Made by a program: the position numbers and the translations under genes. A DNA stretch of 61,770 bases, from IMG/VR virus record IMGVR_UViG_3300017991_000117, positions 1 through 61,770 of that record; one strand, given 5' to 3'. The first letter of the stretch is position 1. The number at the start of each line of letters is the position of its first letter. Shown here in pieces: positions 17,160 to 26,752 of the stretch. The notes under the pieces were generated by a model that saw only the letters and a list, made by a program, of their open reading frames with translations, was not told the DNA's origin and made no database searches. The stretch is from a virus.

Positions 17160-20141
17160 CTAATCCTCCAATGTAAATATAGAAGGTAATCCACCCCATT
17201 CACCTTCTTTTTCTCTTCCTCGTTCTTTTTCAATCTCTCTCAACTGTACCATGGGCGGCAACTCCTGCTTTCGAATAAAACGCGCCTCTTCTTTTTCCCG
17301 CCATTTAGCCGCATCCGTAGCTTCTTTCGTTACTTTACCCCCAGAACCCCAGAAAGAAGCCCTATTAATATTAAGGGTATTTACTTTACCCCTAGTAAAT
17401 TTAGGCATTGCTACACGTTTACTTGGATCTCTGGGTCCATAACCTTTACCCAAGGTGCTATGATAAAAATAGGTAGCTCCACCCGTAGGATCTAAAGCAC
17501 GACCCTCAAGAATTTTTCTAGCTAATTCACGACTCTCTTTAGTAGCTTCGCGTTTAGTTGCATAAGGGCGCATCTTCCCACCTTTAGTTGTGCCCTGTCT
17601 ACCAAATCCCGTACCGCCTGTTATAACCTCTTCCAAAGTCTGTCCGAACCCACCTTGTTTTAGTCTGTTTAAAGCAGTAAATCCAATTCCCGCAGCTTCA
17701 ATTTCCCTAGTCCCTGTAAGCGGCTTACGACCCATTTCACTACGTATCATTCGGGCCAATGCTTCTTCATCCACTTCACTATAAGAACGCATTCCCATTC
17801 TAGTTTCTGTAATAGCAGATTCATCCCCAAATAATAACCCACAACGTGGACAATTACCCATCAACATCAAATTAATATTACCTAATTGATCAGTTCCACT
17901 GGAGACTATAGACAGCTGGCCTCCAACCCATTGCTCTTCTTCCAATCTGATCTGACCTTCGGGTGTTTCTAGATAAGATTCTGCAATAGGAACTTCATAA
18001 GTAGCCTCTTCCGTCCCTACTTCTACGGGAACGGTTACAACTCTAATAGTCTCCGTAGTAGGAGTATAGCGTTCCACCATACGGGGAACTTCCTCAGACC
18101 CCATACCAATTTGAGGTACAGAATGAGGAACTCTTATACGTACAGGATTAAGTCTCGGATAAATAGAGGGTAAAACTTCTGCTCGTTCTTCTGGAGTTAA
18201 CTTCTGTATTTCTTCCGAAGACAGAATTGCAATGGGTTGACCCTCTTGCTCCTTTTCCCCTTTACCTAATGGATCAAATTCTATAGCCCTAGCTAAATTA
18301 TCAAAAGTTGATCCTAATATTGTTTTTCCCGATCTTTCAGCGGCACCTTTCATATCTCGTAAACCACCTATCATCTGTTTAAAACCTTTATCCATACCAG
18401 AAGACAGATCGCCTACTTTACTTAACAGTATTTCATTAGCCTCTTCATCACCACGCAGGTAATTTATTATCATTTGTGGTACAGATCTAAAGAATCCAAT
18501 CAAAGTAGCTAGTAGATTCCCCATTACACTGAGAATACCTTCACCCATCTTAGAAATACCTTGCATCCATTCATTCATATTACGCTGAAATCTACTTTGT
18601 TTTTGCTTTTCAGTTTGAAGAGATTCCTGAATAGTCTTTATATTTTTATCCACAATTTCTTCCGCTCTTTTTATATCTCCCTCATCTATCGCCCTTTTAA
18701 CCATCATAATACTATTAGAACCCTCTACTCCCATCTTAAGACCGCTGGCTTCTTGTAAAATATATTTGGCTAAAGTTTCGTCACCTTGGGCAGCACGCAA
18801 CACTACACCGCCCAATTTTTCTATAAATTTCATCAGTTCATCTTTTCTCCCACCTTCGGCGACCCTACTAAAAGCTTCCTGCATCTTTTGTATAGCGTCT
18901 AAGCCCTTACCAAAACCCATCTCCTCGCCAATCATCATCTTCCACTCATTGGACATATTAACGATACTGGATGCCATCTGGGTTAAACCCATTGCCGCTT
19001 GTCTACCAGCAAATTGACGAGGAACACCCATTTTTTCAAAGCTATCTTGTAGAGTCATAGATAAATCAATAACATCATCAATATCAAATCCAAATTTCTG
19101 TAAGGAACCCGCCGCACTCTCCACATTTTTAGTAAATTGTTGAACACCTATACCAGATTCCATACCCGCAGAAATCATCTTAAGCGTAGTGTCTCTTGCC
19201 TCACCTAAAGTCTTTCCATACTCGGATATATAAGTAATAGTCCTTCTGGCTGTATCACCACCCGCTAATTCCAACATCTTATCAATACCCAGGGTCAAAG
19301 TAAGATAATTATCAGCAACCCCGCGAATATCCGTATCTACTTCGCTTAGCATCTGTTCAATAGTCAATCCACCTTCGGCAAACGCTTGTGCAACCCCTTG
19401 AACTTCTTGCCTAGCAATACCATAAAATTGCTGTAGATTTTCCTGCAATTTAGAAATATAATTGGTTCCTGATCGGACCATCCTATCTACAGCACTATCA
19501 TACATAGTAATCAATATATTGGTTACTTCTCCAGCTTCACGTTGTATTCTATCTCTCCGCTGAAAACCAAAAGCCATCCACATCACACCACCGGCTAAAA
19601 TAGCACCTGGCAATGGTAAGTGTACTTTTCTTAACATACCTGTAATAGAATTCTTTAAACTTTTTACTTCTCTACCAATAACGCTTTTTTCAAATTTTCT
19701 CTGTTTTTCTCTGCGCTCCCTTTCCTTTCGCTTCTTCTCTTCTTCTTTTAGTTTCCGCTCTTCTTCATTAAAATCTATTTCCGTAACTACTTTATCTTGT
19801 TCCACAACCTCTTTTGTAACCTCATTAGACAATAAAGAAAATTTTTCTGTTGCGTCATCTAAAGTATTATTAAAAAGTGACAAAGAAATACCGGACTTCT
19901 CTGCAAAAGAAATAAATGTATTGGAAATAGCATTTTTTTGATTTTCAATTAAATTTATAGTTTCTTCAATATTCTCTAAACCTTCTATATTCAACTCTTT
20001 AACGGCTTCTTTAAAATAATCTATAGAGTCAAGCATATCATCGAACGCATCTGCATTCTCATCAGAAACTTCAGCAATAGCAGATCCCAACTCGGTAAAT
20101 CTGGTCTTTACTTCTTCTACTTGAGTTGGATCTACGAGCAT
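17160..20141 (-). CDS. tape-measure-like protein 2 with C-terminal SleB-like hydrolase domain
   Basis: The 993-residue protein is a paralogue of the adjacent upstream gene: both contain 'FYGIARQEV'/'YYGIGRKEV', 'LTLGIDKM'/'VTLGLDKM', 'GVPRQFAGRQAAMGLTQMAS'/'GLTKQFAGQRAARGLSGIAA'. N-terminal coiled coil (residues about 1-165, very Lys/Glu-rich near 125-150), a hydrophobic segment near 180-195 and long helices fit a tape measure that fills the tail tube and sets its length. Residues about 789-935 resemble the SleB/cell-wall hydrolase family: 'ALARMIRSEMGRK' with a candidate catalytic Glu near 802, 'AAGIGFTALNRL', and 'DPTGGATYFYHS'. That would give the virion a peptidoglycan-cleaving activity for entry. 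The ATG directly follows the previous stop (TAGATG). Confidence 0.75.
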   Translation of the reverse strand: MLVDPTQVEEVKTRFTELGSAIAEVSDENADAFDDMLDSIDYFKEAVKELNIEGLENIEETINLIENQKNAISNTFISFAEKSGISLSLFNNTLDDATEKFSLLSNEVTKEVVEQDKVVTEIDFNEEERKLKEEEKKRKERERREKQRKFEKSVIGREVKSLKNSITGMLRKVHLPLPGAILAGGVMWMAFGFQRRDRIQREAGEVTNILITMYDSAVDRMVRSGTNYISKLQENLQQFYGIARQEVQGVAQAFAEGGLTIEQMLSEVDTDIRGVADNYLTLTLGIDKMLELAGGDTARRTITYISEYGKTLGEARDTTLKMISAGMESGIGVQQFTKNVESAAGSLQKFGFDIDDVIDLSMTLQDSFEKMGVPRQFAGRQAAMGLTQMASSIVNMSNEWKMMIGEEMGFGKGLDAIQKMQEAFSRVAEGGRKDELMKFIEKLGGVVLRAAQGDETLAKYILQEASGLKMGVEGSNSIMMVKRAIDEGDIKRAEEIVDKNIKTIQESLQTEKQKQSRFQRNMNEWMQGISKMGEGILSVMGNLLATLIGFFRSVPQMIINYLRGDEEANEILLSKVGDLSSGMDKGFKQMIGGLRDMKGAAERSGKTILGSTFDNLARAIEFDPLGKGEKEQEGQPIAILSSEEIQKLTPEERAEVLPSIYPRLNPVRIRVPHSVPQIGMGSEEVPRMVERYTPTTETIRVVTVPVEVGTEEATYEVPIAESYLETPEGQIRLEEEQWVGGQLSIVSSGTDQLGNINLMLMGNCPRCGLLFGDESAITETRMGMRSYSEVDEEALARMIRSEMGRKPLTGTREIEAAGIGFTALNRLKQGGFGQTLEEVITGGTGFGRQGTTKGGKMRPYATKREATKESRELARKILEGRALDPTGGATYFYHSTLGKGYGPRDPSKRVAMPKFTRGKVNTLNINRASFWGSGGKVTKEATDAAKWREKEEARFIRKQELPPMVQLREIEKERGREKEGEWGGLPSIFTLED

Positions 20142-22622
20142 CTATTCACCTACTGCCTGAATTTCACCTTTAAGAACTGCGTCCCTAATATCTCCTTGGT
20201 CTATCATACTTCGCACGGTAATAGCCTGTACAGGCTGTTGGCTAACAAGACGTGTACTTTCCGTAGTAGGAACTCTCCTAGCCGGTGAAGGCATCCTCGG
20301 CGATTCTTGCACAGTCTGCGCAGCAGGCATACCCATTTCTTCCATGGCAGGAGTACTGGGTCTTTCTGTTATTTGTTGAAGAGGATAAGGAACCGGAGAC
20401 ATTCTCCCCCCCTCCTCTTCCCTTTGAAAAGACTCTTTTAAACTTTCTCTTTCCTCTTCTTCTATGATAACACCCTCTTTCCCCGGACCAAATGTATTAT
20501 TCCACCAATCTGAAGTTTCTTCCATTATAGAATCTAACAGGAATCCGCGCATTCGTTGCGCTTTTACAGTTGATTCAACGGCTTCTTCCCTGGTCTGACC
20601 TAGAACAGCTTGCCTTAAAATAACAGCGGGCTCTCCCGTAAATCCTGCGCTAGGCCCAATAAAATCTGTCTTCAAAGCTTTTTTAACTGGTGCAACAATA
20701 TCCTGTAACTTTCCCCCTAATTGAGTTCCTCCTAATTTCTTCGACCCTTCTGCTATGGTATCCACACCCTTTAGCAATGAATCAAATTGACCTTCCATAG
20801 CAGCGCTAATCTTATCCAGCGCTTTATTCCTTTCTTGCGCTGGCATAAACAAAGCCGAAATAGCAGCTATTAAACCTCGCCAACCTGCGATAGAAGCGCC
20901 TAATATACCTGTAAGAATCTCTAATACACCTTCACCAATCTTACTTAGACCTTCTATAAGCTGTCTCTGAGTTTTTTGCATTTCAGACATTTGCGTTCCT
21001 TCTGTCTGAAATACTTTTATCAACTTTTCTCTTTCAGCATTACCTAATTCAGAGATTTTACGACCTTTTTCAAACTTAGCCGCTGCATCCGCAATATCCG
21101 TTGCCCCTTCATTACTAAAACCTTGTTGCTGTAAATAAAAAATTCTTTTATTCCTATCCGTACCCACCATTTCAGTAGATACACTAGAAACAGCCTCAAT
21201 AGTTTTCTGCAAAAAACCTTCCGCTTTTCCCGCTGCAACCCTACGAAAACCTTCTTGAAACTGTTGTAACGTATCATAGATATCTCTACCCGGAGTTACT
21301 CTTTGCGCTACAAGTGCTCTGAAACCACCAGACATACCAGAAATACCCGCAGCAATACCACTCAGACCCCTTGCAGCCCTCTGACCAGCAAATTGCTTAG
21401 TAAGACCCATAGCCTCGTAGTGTTCCTGCAACTTACTCATTACACCTACGACATCTTCAACATCAATTCCATACTGTGTAAGAGCTTGACTACCCGTCAT
21501 TACACTGTCAACAAACCTACTAACACCCATTCCGGAGCGTTGGGCTGCAAACGTTAATCTTGTATATTTATCCGCAGCCTCATCTAATTGATCTCCGTAT
21601 TCAGCAACTAATTTAATAACATTCTGGGACGAAGCCCCTGTAGCTACACCCCACATTTTATCCAGACCTAAAGTAACTGTCTCCACATTTGAACCAACAA
21701 TACCTAAACGCTGATCAAATTTTTCCGTTAATTGATCTACTTCAAATCCCGCATCTACAAATTGTTTAACTACCCTCTGTACTTCTTTACGCCCGATACC
21801 ATAATAGTACTGTGCTTTTTCCTGAAAATCAGCAAACCAGCGAACTGCTTTATTCGTCTCCCTATCAAATATGCTATTGGTGGCAGCTTCAAATACATTA
21901 GCCACTTCACCACGTTCCGCTTGCTTTCTAACATCTTCCCGGATACCAAGAATCATCATCCCGAGAAGAGATCCTATAATACCACCTTTAATACCACCGG
22001 GAATACCACGGCCAACTGTGCCGACCATGGCGTCCTTCCCCTTTTCCAACTCTCCTCGTACTCGACCTGTAATTTCTTTCGTTAAAGCCTTCAACTGGCT
22101 TTCTGATTCTTCTACATCTTTTACCGCGTCTTTTGCACTTTTTGCAGCTCTCTCGGCTTTATCTAACGCCGCATCAGCCGTGGACTGTGCTGCTTCAGCA
22201 GCAGCCCCCGCAGTACCAGCATCCATCGCCAATGAACTAGATGGTAAAATATCGGATAAACGATCCTGAACTGTATCAGCTGTCTGCGCTCCAACACTAT
22301 CCTTCAAAGTAAAACCGGAAATCTTAGTTATATTAGTAGCAATATCTTCCGCTTTTTTAGAAAACTCTTCCAAATTGCCAATAGTCAAACCCATGTGACT
22401 ATTGTGCAAGTCATACATTGAATCCAATAAAGACGTGACATTTATTACAGATTCAGATAAACCGTCAATATAACCTTTTAACTCAACTACATCAGTTTTT
22501 ACACCTTTGGCCATCTCCTGAACAGCTGTACCAAAGTCTGTATAAACCTCTTTTACATCCGAGACTTCGTTTATTAGTTCAGATAAATCAAAATTTATCA
22601 CATATGACTGAGGATCAATCAT
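20142..22622 (-). CDS. tape-measure-like protein 1
   Basis: The 826-residue protein shares the central approx. 300 residues with the next gene. It has Ala-rich coiled coil at about 130-185 and a hydrophobic Gly-rich segment near 205-225 (GGIKGGIIGSLLGMMILGI) suited to insert in the host inner membrane during DNA entry; a second hydrophobic stretch lies near 570-600. Pro/Glu-rich low-complexity sequence forms the C-terminal 130 residues and lacks the hydrolase domain seen in the paralogue. It follows the tail chaperone frames, the standard tape-measure position. Whether both paralogues share the tube lumen, or one is the ruler and the other a baseplate plug or ejected protein, cannot be told from sequence. 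Confidence 0.75.
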   Translation of the reverse strand: MIDPQSYVINFDLSELINEVSDVKEVYTDFGTAVQEMAKGVKTDVVELKGYIDGLSESVINVTSLLDSMYDLHNSHMGLTIGNLEEFSKKAEDIATNITKISGFTLKDSVGAQTADTVQDRLSDILPSSSLAMDAGTAGAAAEAAQSTADAALDKAERAAKSAKDAVKDVEESESQLKALTKEITGRVRGELEKGKDAMVGTVGRGIPGGIKGGIIGSLLGMMILGIREDVRKQAERGEVANVFEAATNSIFDRETNKAVRWFADFQEKAQYYYGIGRKEVQRVVKQFVDAGFEVDQLTEKFDQRLGIVGSNVETVTLGLDKMWGVATGASSQNVIKLVAEYGDQLDEAADKYTRLTFAAQRSGMGVSRFVDSVMTGSQALTQYGIDVEDVVGVMSKLQEHYEAMGLTKQFAGQRAARGLSGIAAGISGMSGGFRALVAQRVTPGRDIYDTLQQFQEGFRRVAAGKAEGFLQKTIEAVSSVSTEMVGTDRNKRIFYLQQQGFSNEGATDIADAAAKFEKGRKISELGNAEREKLIKVFQTEGTQMSEMQKTQRQLIEGLSKIGEGVLEILTGILGASIAGWRGLIAAISALFMPAQERNKALDKISAAMEGQFDSLLKGVDTIAEGSKKLGGTQLGGKLQDIVAPVKKALKTDFIGPSAGFTGEPAVILRQAVLGQTREEAVESTVKAQRMRGFLLDSIMEETSDWWNNTFGPGKEGVIIEEEERESLKESFQREEEGGRMSPVPYPLQQITERPSTPAMEEMGMPAAQTVQESPRMPSPARRVPTTESTRLVSQQPVQAITVRSMIDQGDIRDAVLKGEIQAVGE

Positions 22623-23291
22623 CGATTGTTAACCTACTCCTATTTATATCCTTTTTTTCTTCGTCTTTCTTAAATAAATCCTCTTTATCTATTTCGTTAC
22701 CATCTTCATCCACATAATCAATTTCATGTTCTCTTATATATTTAGACTGGGGTGAATTCCAAATCGCATGTTTCCGCATCTCTTCTGGATCATCAAATAG
22801 AATATCCCCGTCATCAAATTCTTCCACGACTTCTAAGTCCTCCAAAGAATCTATTTCAACGGGTTTAATTTTTGCTTCTTCCTGTGCTTGAAATTCTTGG
22901 AATTTCTCCCCTACATCCTTCACCCATTCTCTTCTACCCACTATTAAAGACAATGGTATAAACTCGTCATCATCAGTCCTTCTCAAAAGACCATCATCGC
23001 CTTCAACCGGAACAATATCCAGTCCATAAATATGAAGTAAAGTCTTTTTCAAAGCCTTCATAAAAAACCGATAATCCTCGTACTTATTTTCCTCCTCAAA
23101 TCTAGCGCTCTCGTACTCGAATAACCAACGGGTAGAATTCATCCGATCCACAGAAGGATCACTTATTAATATGTTCTTCCGGGCTAATACCCTTGATTTT
23201 ATATGTAATTGATTCCTTATTGTTCTCCAGTAGGGGAAGGATCGGTCGAATTCGGATTCTCTTCCTTCTCCGAACCTTCCCCTGATGAGTT
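22615..23291 (-). CDS. tail assembly chaperone, T-type extension read by -1 frameshift (G-T fusion)
   Basis: This frame is the -1 frame relative to the upstream chaperone and stays open from the slippery site (23289-23295) to the stop at 22615. Its only in-frame initiator near the open start, GTG at 23151, has no Shine-Dalgarno sequence, while the 46 codons between slippery site and GTG read as ordinary protein (e.g. 'RSFPYWRTIRNQLHI', 'ARKNILISDPSVDRM'). A single -1 slip gives a 375-residue fusion whose tail is acidic (DDGDILFDDPEEM). In lambda, P2 and most long-tailed phages, such G/GT pairs bind the tape measure and recruit tube subunits. Here the tape-measure gene overlaps its 3' end by eight bases. 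Confidence 0.8.
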
Positions 23292-23741
23292 TTTTGCTGC
23301 TACTTGCGCCGCATCCCTGCGAGAACTAAGCGCATTATAAAAATCCTCAAGTTCTTGTACGAACGTAGGCGGACGTTCCGCTAACCATTCCATGAGATGC
23401 TCAGCCGCAAAATACTTTTTTGCGTACTTATTTTTAGATTCGTAACTACGTCTAGAATCTTCATCCAAATCCAACCACTTTTGATCAAATAATTTATTTT
23501 CGACAGATGATCCATCTATCTCCCTGATGGACATAGCCAATGTAGGAAGACGCAAAGTTCTAGTGGCAGTCGCTACATTCGAAGGATCGATGAACCGAAT
23601 ACTCCAATTAAGTTCCTCTTCGGTAAGTAATCGAATAAGAAACTTATGCTGATCCTTTATAAATATGTCCTGAAGTTCCTTGCCATCTAGTTCTTCAGCC
23701 AAATCGGTTAACACACGGAGGGGGTCTGTCTCGACGGACAT
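23217..23741 (-). CDS. tail assembly chaperone, G-type
   Basis: The 174-residue acidic protein lies between the tail tube and the tape measure, exactly where lambda gpG-like chaperones occur. It has a mixed-charge body with 'LIRLLTEEELNWSIRFIDPS' and ends in a disordered Ser/Glu/Pro tail (GEGSEKEENPNSTDPSPTGE) that spans the frameshift signal, so this tail is lost in the fusion product. It has a strong RBS (AAAGGAG). A small share of ribosomes should shift at codons 150-151 to make the fusion. It is expected to act during assembly and be absent from the virion. Confidence 0.8.
   Translation of the reverse strand: MSVETDPLRVLTDLAEELDGKELQDIFIKDQHKFLIRLLTEEELNWSIRFIDPSNVATATRTLRLPTLAMSIREIDGSSVENKLFDQKWLDLDEDSRRSYESKNKYAKKYFAAEHLMEWLAERPPTFVQELEDFYNALSSRRDAAQVAAKNSSGEGSEKEENPNSTDPSPTGEQ
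23232..23295 (-). promoter_or_regulatory. programmed -1 ribosomal frameshift signal (A AAA AAC plus stem)
   Basis: In the chaperone frame, codons 149-151 are GCA AAA AAC, which places the canonical slippery heptamer A AAA AAC at 23295-23289. After a 5-base spacer, AGGGGAAGG (23283-23275) pairs perfectly over 9 bp with CCTTCCCCT (23240-23232); the 34-base loop holds a second short stem (TTCGG/CCGAA). Slippery site, spacer and stem fit the requirements for -1 frameshifting. The -1 frame downstream is the T-type extension and is free of stops. Confidence 0.88.
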
Positions 23742-23798
23742 GAGCTTTCGCTCCTTTCTCTCGTATACTACGAGGTACTAATTGTAAACTTCCACTCC

Positions 23799-24245
23799 TT
23801 AGAAGTAATCTTTTCTCACATAATCAATTGCGGCATTGACCCTAACAACTTTATCCCCATCAGCTGGAAGATTTCTTCCAAGAGATGTAAACCAACAACC
23901 AGAATACACAATAATAGCGGTAGAACCATCTGGATTTGCCCACGTTTCTTTAATACTAAGAGGGTTAGTTTGATCCGTTAACATAGTGAGATCAAAATTA
24001 ATACCCCATGCCTGCTCCATACGTTTATTAAAAAGATCAACTCTATTAACATTAATAGTAGTTCCTGTGATATTCATAGGAACTCGTTCATAAATCTCAC
24101 CCGCAGTAGCAGAATTCAATTCATATACTGGTGTAGTTGGTCTGGCTTCGTTCGGAGCCCAACTTTGTATCAGACCCACAGTTATACCATTAACCCGGAT
24201 AGTAACTGCATGACTAGATCTAACTGATGTGTTTGGAACTGGCAT
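23799..24245 (-). CDS. tail tube protein (gp19-like)
   Basis: The 148-residue protein directly follows the sheath gene and precedes the chaperones, the conserved place of the tube subunit. It is mostly beta, with 'AVTIRVNGITVGLIQSWAPN', 'GTTINVNRVDLFNKRMEQAW' and a C-terminal 'VVRVNAAIDYVRKDYF', which fits the two-sheet fold of T4 gp19 and related tube proteins. It forms the rigid inner tube through which DNA passes. The length is close to that of gp19 (163 residues). Confidence 0.85.
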   Translation of the reverse strand: MPVPNTSVRSSHAVTIRVNGITVGLIQSWAPNEARPTTPVYELNSATAGEIYERVPMNITGTTINVNRVDLFNKRMEQAWGINFDLTMLTDQTNPLSIKETWANPDGSTAIIVYSGCWFTSLGRNLPADGDKVVRVNAAIDYVRKDYF

Positions 24246-24292
24246 TTATCTTACCACCTTTTAATTTGTAGTATCTCCGTTCTCCTGCTCAA

Positions 24293-26752
24293 TTACTCTG
24301 AGCTAGAGAAAAACGGGTTGTCAACACTGTACTCACCGAAGAACCTCTTAGCCGGATACTTCAGGTAATACCAATACTTAAATGTGAATGTCCGTGGATC
24401 TGTACTCTGCGCTACCCGAATATCAGTCTGCGGATTAAGCCGTCTACTTGTACCATCCGCATTTCTATACGGTCCAATTACTCCGGATTCTATATTCGCT
24501 TCAATCCCATTTTTAATCCAGGACTTAATATCACTGACAAAATCAGCCAAATCATCAGGAACAACGCCGCGAACATTATTATCCAGTAAATTATTAATCG
24601 TAGAAGTCAGAACATCATTAGCCGCACTAGATTGAGGTTCCTCAAAAGATACAACTCCAGCACCCCCAGCCTCAGTAGTAAGGGGGTCCAGCATCACAGC
24701 ACGACCACCCGTCATTGTAATAACATTCACGCCACTATCAGCGAGAGTATGTCTCTCAGCATCCAAATATGTTTCAAAGTTCTCAATCTCAAATCCAACA
24801 ATAGTATCACCCACCATAGCGTCTGAAGGATTATCCAACGAAGCAAAATGTGCGGCAACAGCTACGGACAAGTATGATCCATCTACTTCTATGGTAACTT
24901 CCCTATCATCCTCTAGAGTAAGAATTCTATCCGCCTCTGTAGGAGCTTGCAAAATCTGCCTGCCTCTACCGGGAGAGGTGTTACCGGGCTGGAGGGTGAC
25001 TGTAGACCGATAAACTAAAGTATCGGGAGTATCAGGATCTCCAATATCAGAGCCCCTAGCCATCCCGTACCAGCCCCGGCGCGGTTTCTTCTCATAGAGA
25101 GAAGACATATCAGAAACATGCTCTTGCAGATATACGGCAGAATCCAAAGAAGTATCAATAACTATAACCTCAGTAATTGAACTGCTCTGCTCACAAACAT
25201 CAATTGCAGCTCTAATTTGTGCGGTACTTGGTGTACCAGGAACTGTCGTATCATCTATCTGTATGAGATAAATAGAAGAAGCATCATTCTCAAATGCAAT
25301 TTCTCCGGCGATGCAAAGCTTATTCCGTGTATAATTATCAATAGTCAACGGAGAAGTATACTCATAAAGCTGCGTTGGATTATAAACCCTATGTGGTTCT
25401 GTATAATCTGTAGAAGCTCTCGTATGATCGTAAGTTACATAATAAGTCGTAGCGAATGCAGGTCTACTACCAGTTCCCAAGGTTTCGTATGGAAGGCTAG
25501 AAGCCGGAATACCAAACAGGGTGGTAAAAGCATTGTTAGCCACGGTAAAAAACTGAACTGAAGAAGAATTCCCCTTAGCCGTAGGGTAATTCTCAAATGG
25601 ATCAGGAGTCGTAACAGCTAGTGTCGTACCACCCACAACATAAGCACAGTGGGAGAACTGAGGGCCATAATTAGTACTGGCATTAAGAGCAAGATTAATG
25701 TCTTCCGCCACTTGAGCAGCCGTCTGAGCACCACCAGCAGTTAATGTAACCGTAAGCTGCGCTCCATCATTAATAGACATCAAAAGAGCATCGTTAGTAG
25801 CTAATACAATAGCATAGGGTCCGGCAATACCAGTAAGATTTGCTTCGGCTGAAGAAGTAGTTACCCAATCAACAGTATTACCTGTTTTTTCATAATCTGA
25901 ATTCTTTGTATAGGACACAGCACCAGGATACGCACCAACATAGGTAATACTACTCAAGGGCGTAGTTGCTGTAGCTGAAGTAAGAGGATCTACAACAGTA
26001 TCCACTGTAACATAATCAATTGTATATGTAGTACTAGAATTATAAACAGCATCCGTAACCCTAACCACAGTAGGTGCCTGATAACCAATAGCAGCGGTAG
26101 GAACCCACGCCGCATTAGAGATGGTAGAAGCTGCATCCGCATAAGTAGCAGCTAAATCCTGATACGATAGAAAAACTTTAACATCCGAGGCAGAAGTTGT
26201 AATAGGGGATGTAATCACAAGCGTATCATTTGCTACCGCACCTGTAATAGTTGTAGCAACTGCATTATATGCAGTACCATATGCAGGATCAGCAGCAAGA
26301 GCCGTGTTAATATCCGTGGCAATAGTTGTAATCGGGGTAGCAGCACCAGAAGTAAGGGTAATAGTTAATACCTTTTTACCATCCAAAGAAATAGTAAATT
26401 TAGTATTAGTTGTAGTGTTAGCAGTAGCACCCGCAACAGCATTACCCGTAATAGTAGCCGCAACAAAACTCCAATCACCCAAACCCATGGCGTTAGCGTT
26501 TGCATATAGAACAGAGTTGTTTCGGCTTCTGTCGCAAGTATTCGTAAGAGTGGCAGTATGCGGAGAAACGGCGGCCACAGTTAACGTTTCATCGTAAACC
26601 TTACCCCTGATTACAGCCTCACTAGTTACTCGGCGTGTACGGGGAGCTATCGCCACAATAGCCGGTGTTCTTTCAGACGTTACTGAAACAGAACCAGGCT
26701 CATTTACCTGTTGTATATAACTACCAGGATCTACATAACCAACAGCTACCAT
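24293..26752 (-). CDS. contractile tail sheath protein
   Basis: The N-terminal 'YVDPGSYIQQVNEPGSVSV' followed by 'RTPAIVAIAP' and the C-terminal 'DIRVAQSTDPRTFTFKYWYYLKYPAKRFFGEY' are hallmark ends of tail sheath subunits, which build the donor strands of the sheath mesh. At 819 residues it is long (T4 gp18 is 659). The excess is explained by two inserted copies of a beta module (about 95-210 and 300-425) with 'LDGKKVLTITLTSGAAT...DINTAL' and 'INDGAQLTVTLTAGGAQT...DINLAL'. A conserved core domain follows from about residue 470. The sheath shows that the phage is a myovirus. It lies next to the tube gene. Confidence 0.93.
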   Translation of the reverse strand: MVAVGYVDPGSYIQQVNEPGSVSVTSERTPAIVAIAPRTRRVTSEAVIRGKVYDETLTVAAVSPHTATLTNTCDRSRNNSVLYANANAMGLGDWSFVAATITGNAVAGATANTTTNTKFTISLDGKKVLTITLTSGAATPITTIATDINTALAADPAYGTAYNAVATTITGAVANDTLVITSPITTSASDVKVFLSYQDLAATYADAASTISNAAWVPTAAIGYQAPTVVRVTDAVYNSSTTYTIDYVTVDTVVDPLTSATATTPLSSITYVGAYPGAVSYTKNSDYEKTGNTVDWVTTSSAEANLTGIAGPYAIVLATNDALLMSINDGAQLTVTLTAGGAQTAAQVAEDINLALNASTNYGPQFSHCAYVVGGTTLAVTTPDPFENYPTAKGNSSSVQFFTVANNAFTTLFGIPASSLPYETLGTGSRPAFATTYYVTYDHTRASTDYTEPHRVYNPTQLYEYTSPLTIDNYTRNKLCIAGEIAFENDASSIYLIQIDDTTVPGTPSTAQIRAAIDVCEQSSSITEVIVIDTSLDSAVYLQEHVSDMSSLYEKKPRRGWYGMARGSDIGDPDTPDTLVYRSTVTLQPGNTSPGRGRQILQAPTEADRILTLEDDREVTIEVDGSYLSVAVAAHFASLDNPSDAMVGDTIVGFEIENFETYLDAERHTLADSGVNVITMTGGRAVMLDPLTTEAGGAGVVSFEEPQSSAANDVLTSTINNLLDNNVRGVVPDDLADFVSDIKSWIKNGIEANIESGVIGPYRNADGTSRRLNPQTDIRVAQSTDPRTFTFKYWYYLKYPAKRFFGEYSVDNPFFSSSE

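Noticed and set aside
22615-23151. Separate gene starting at GTG 23151
   Set aside because: No ribosome binding site, and the frame is open and protein-like upstream to the slippery site; the frameshift product explains it better.
23760-23774. Hairpin CTCGTA-TAC-TACGAG between tube and chaperone genes
   Set aside because: Only a 6-bp stem with no T-run on the minus strand; too weak to call a terminator, though it might mildly affect expression of the chaperone.
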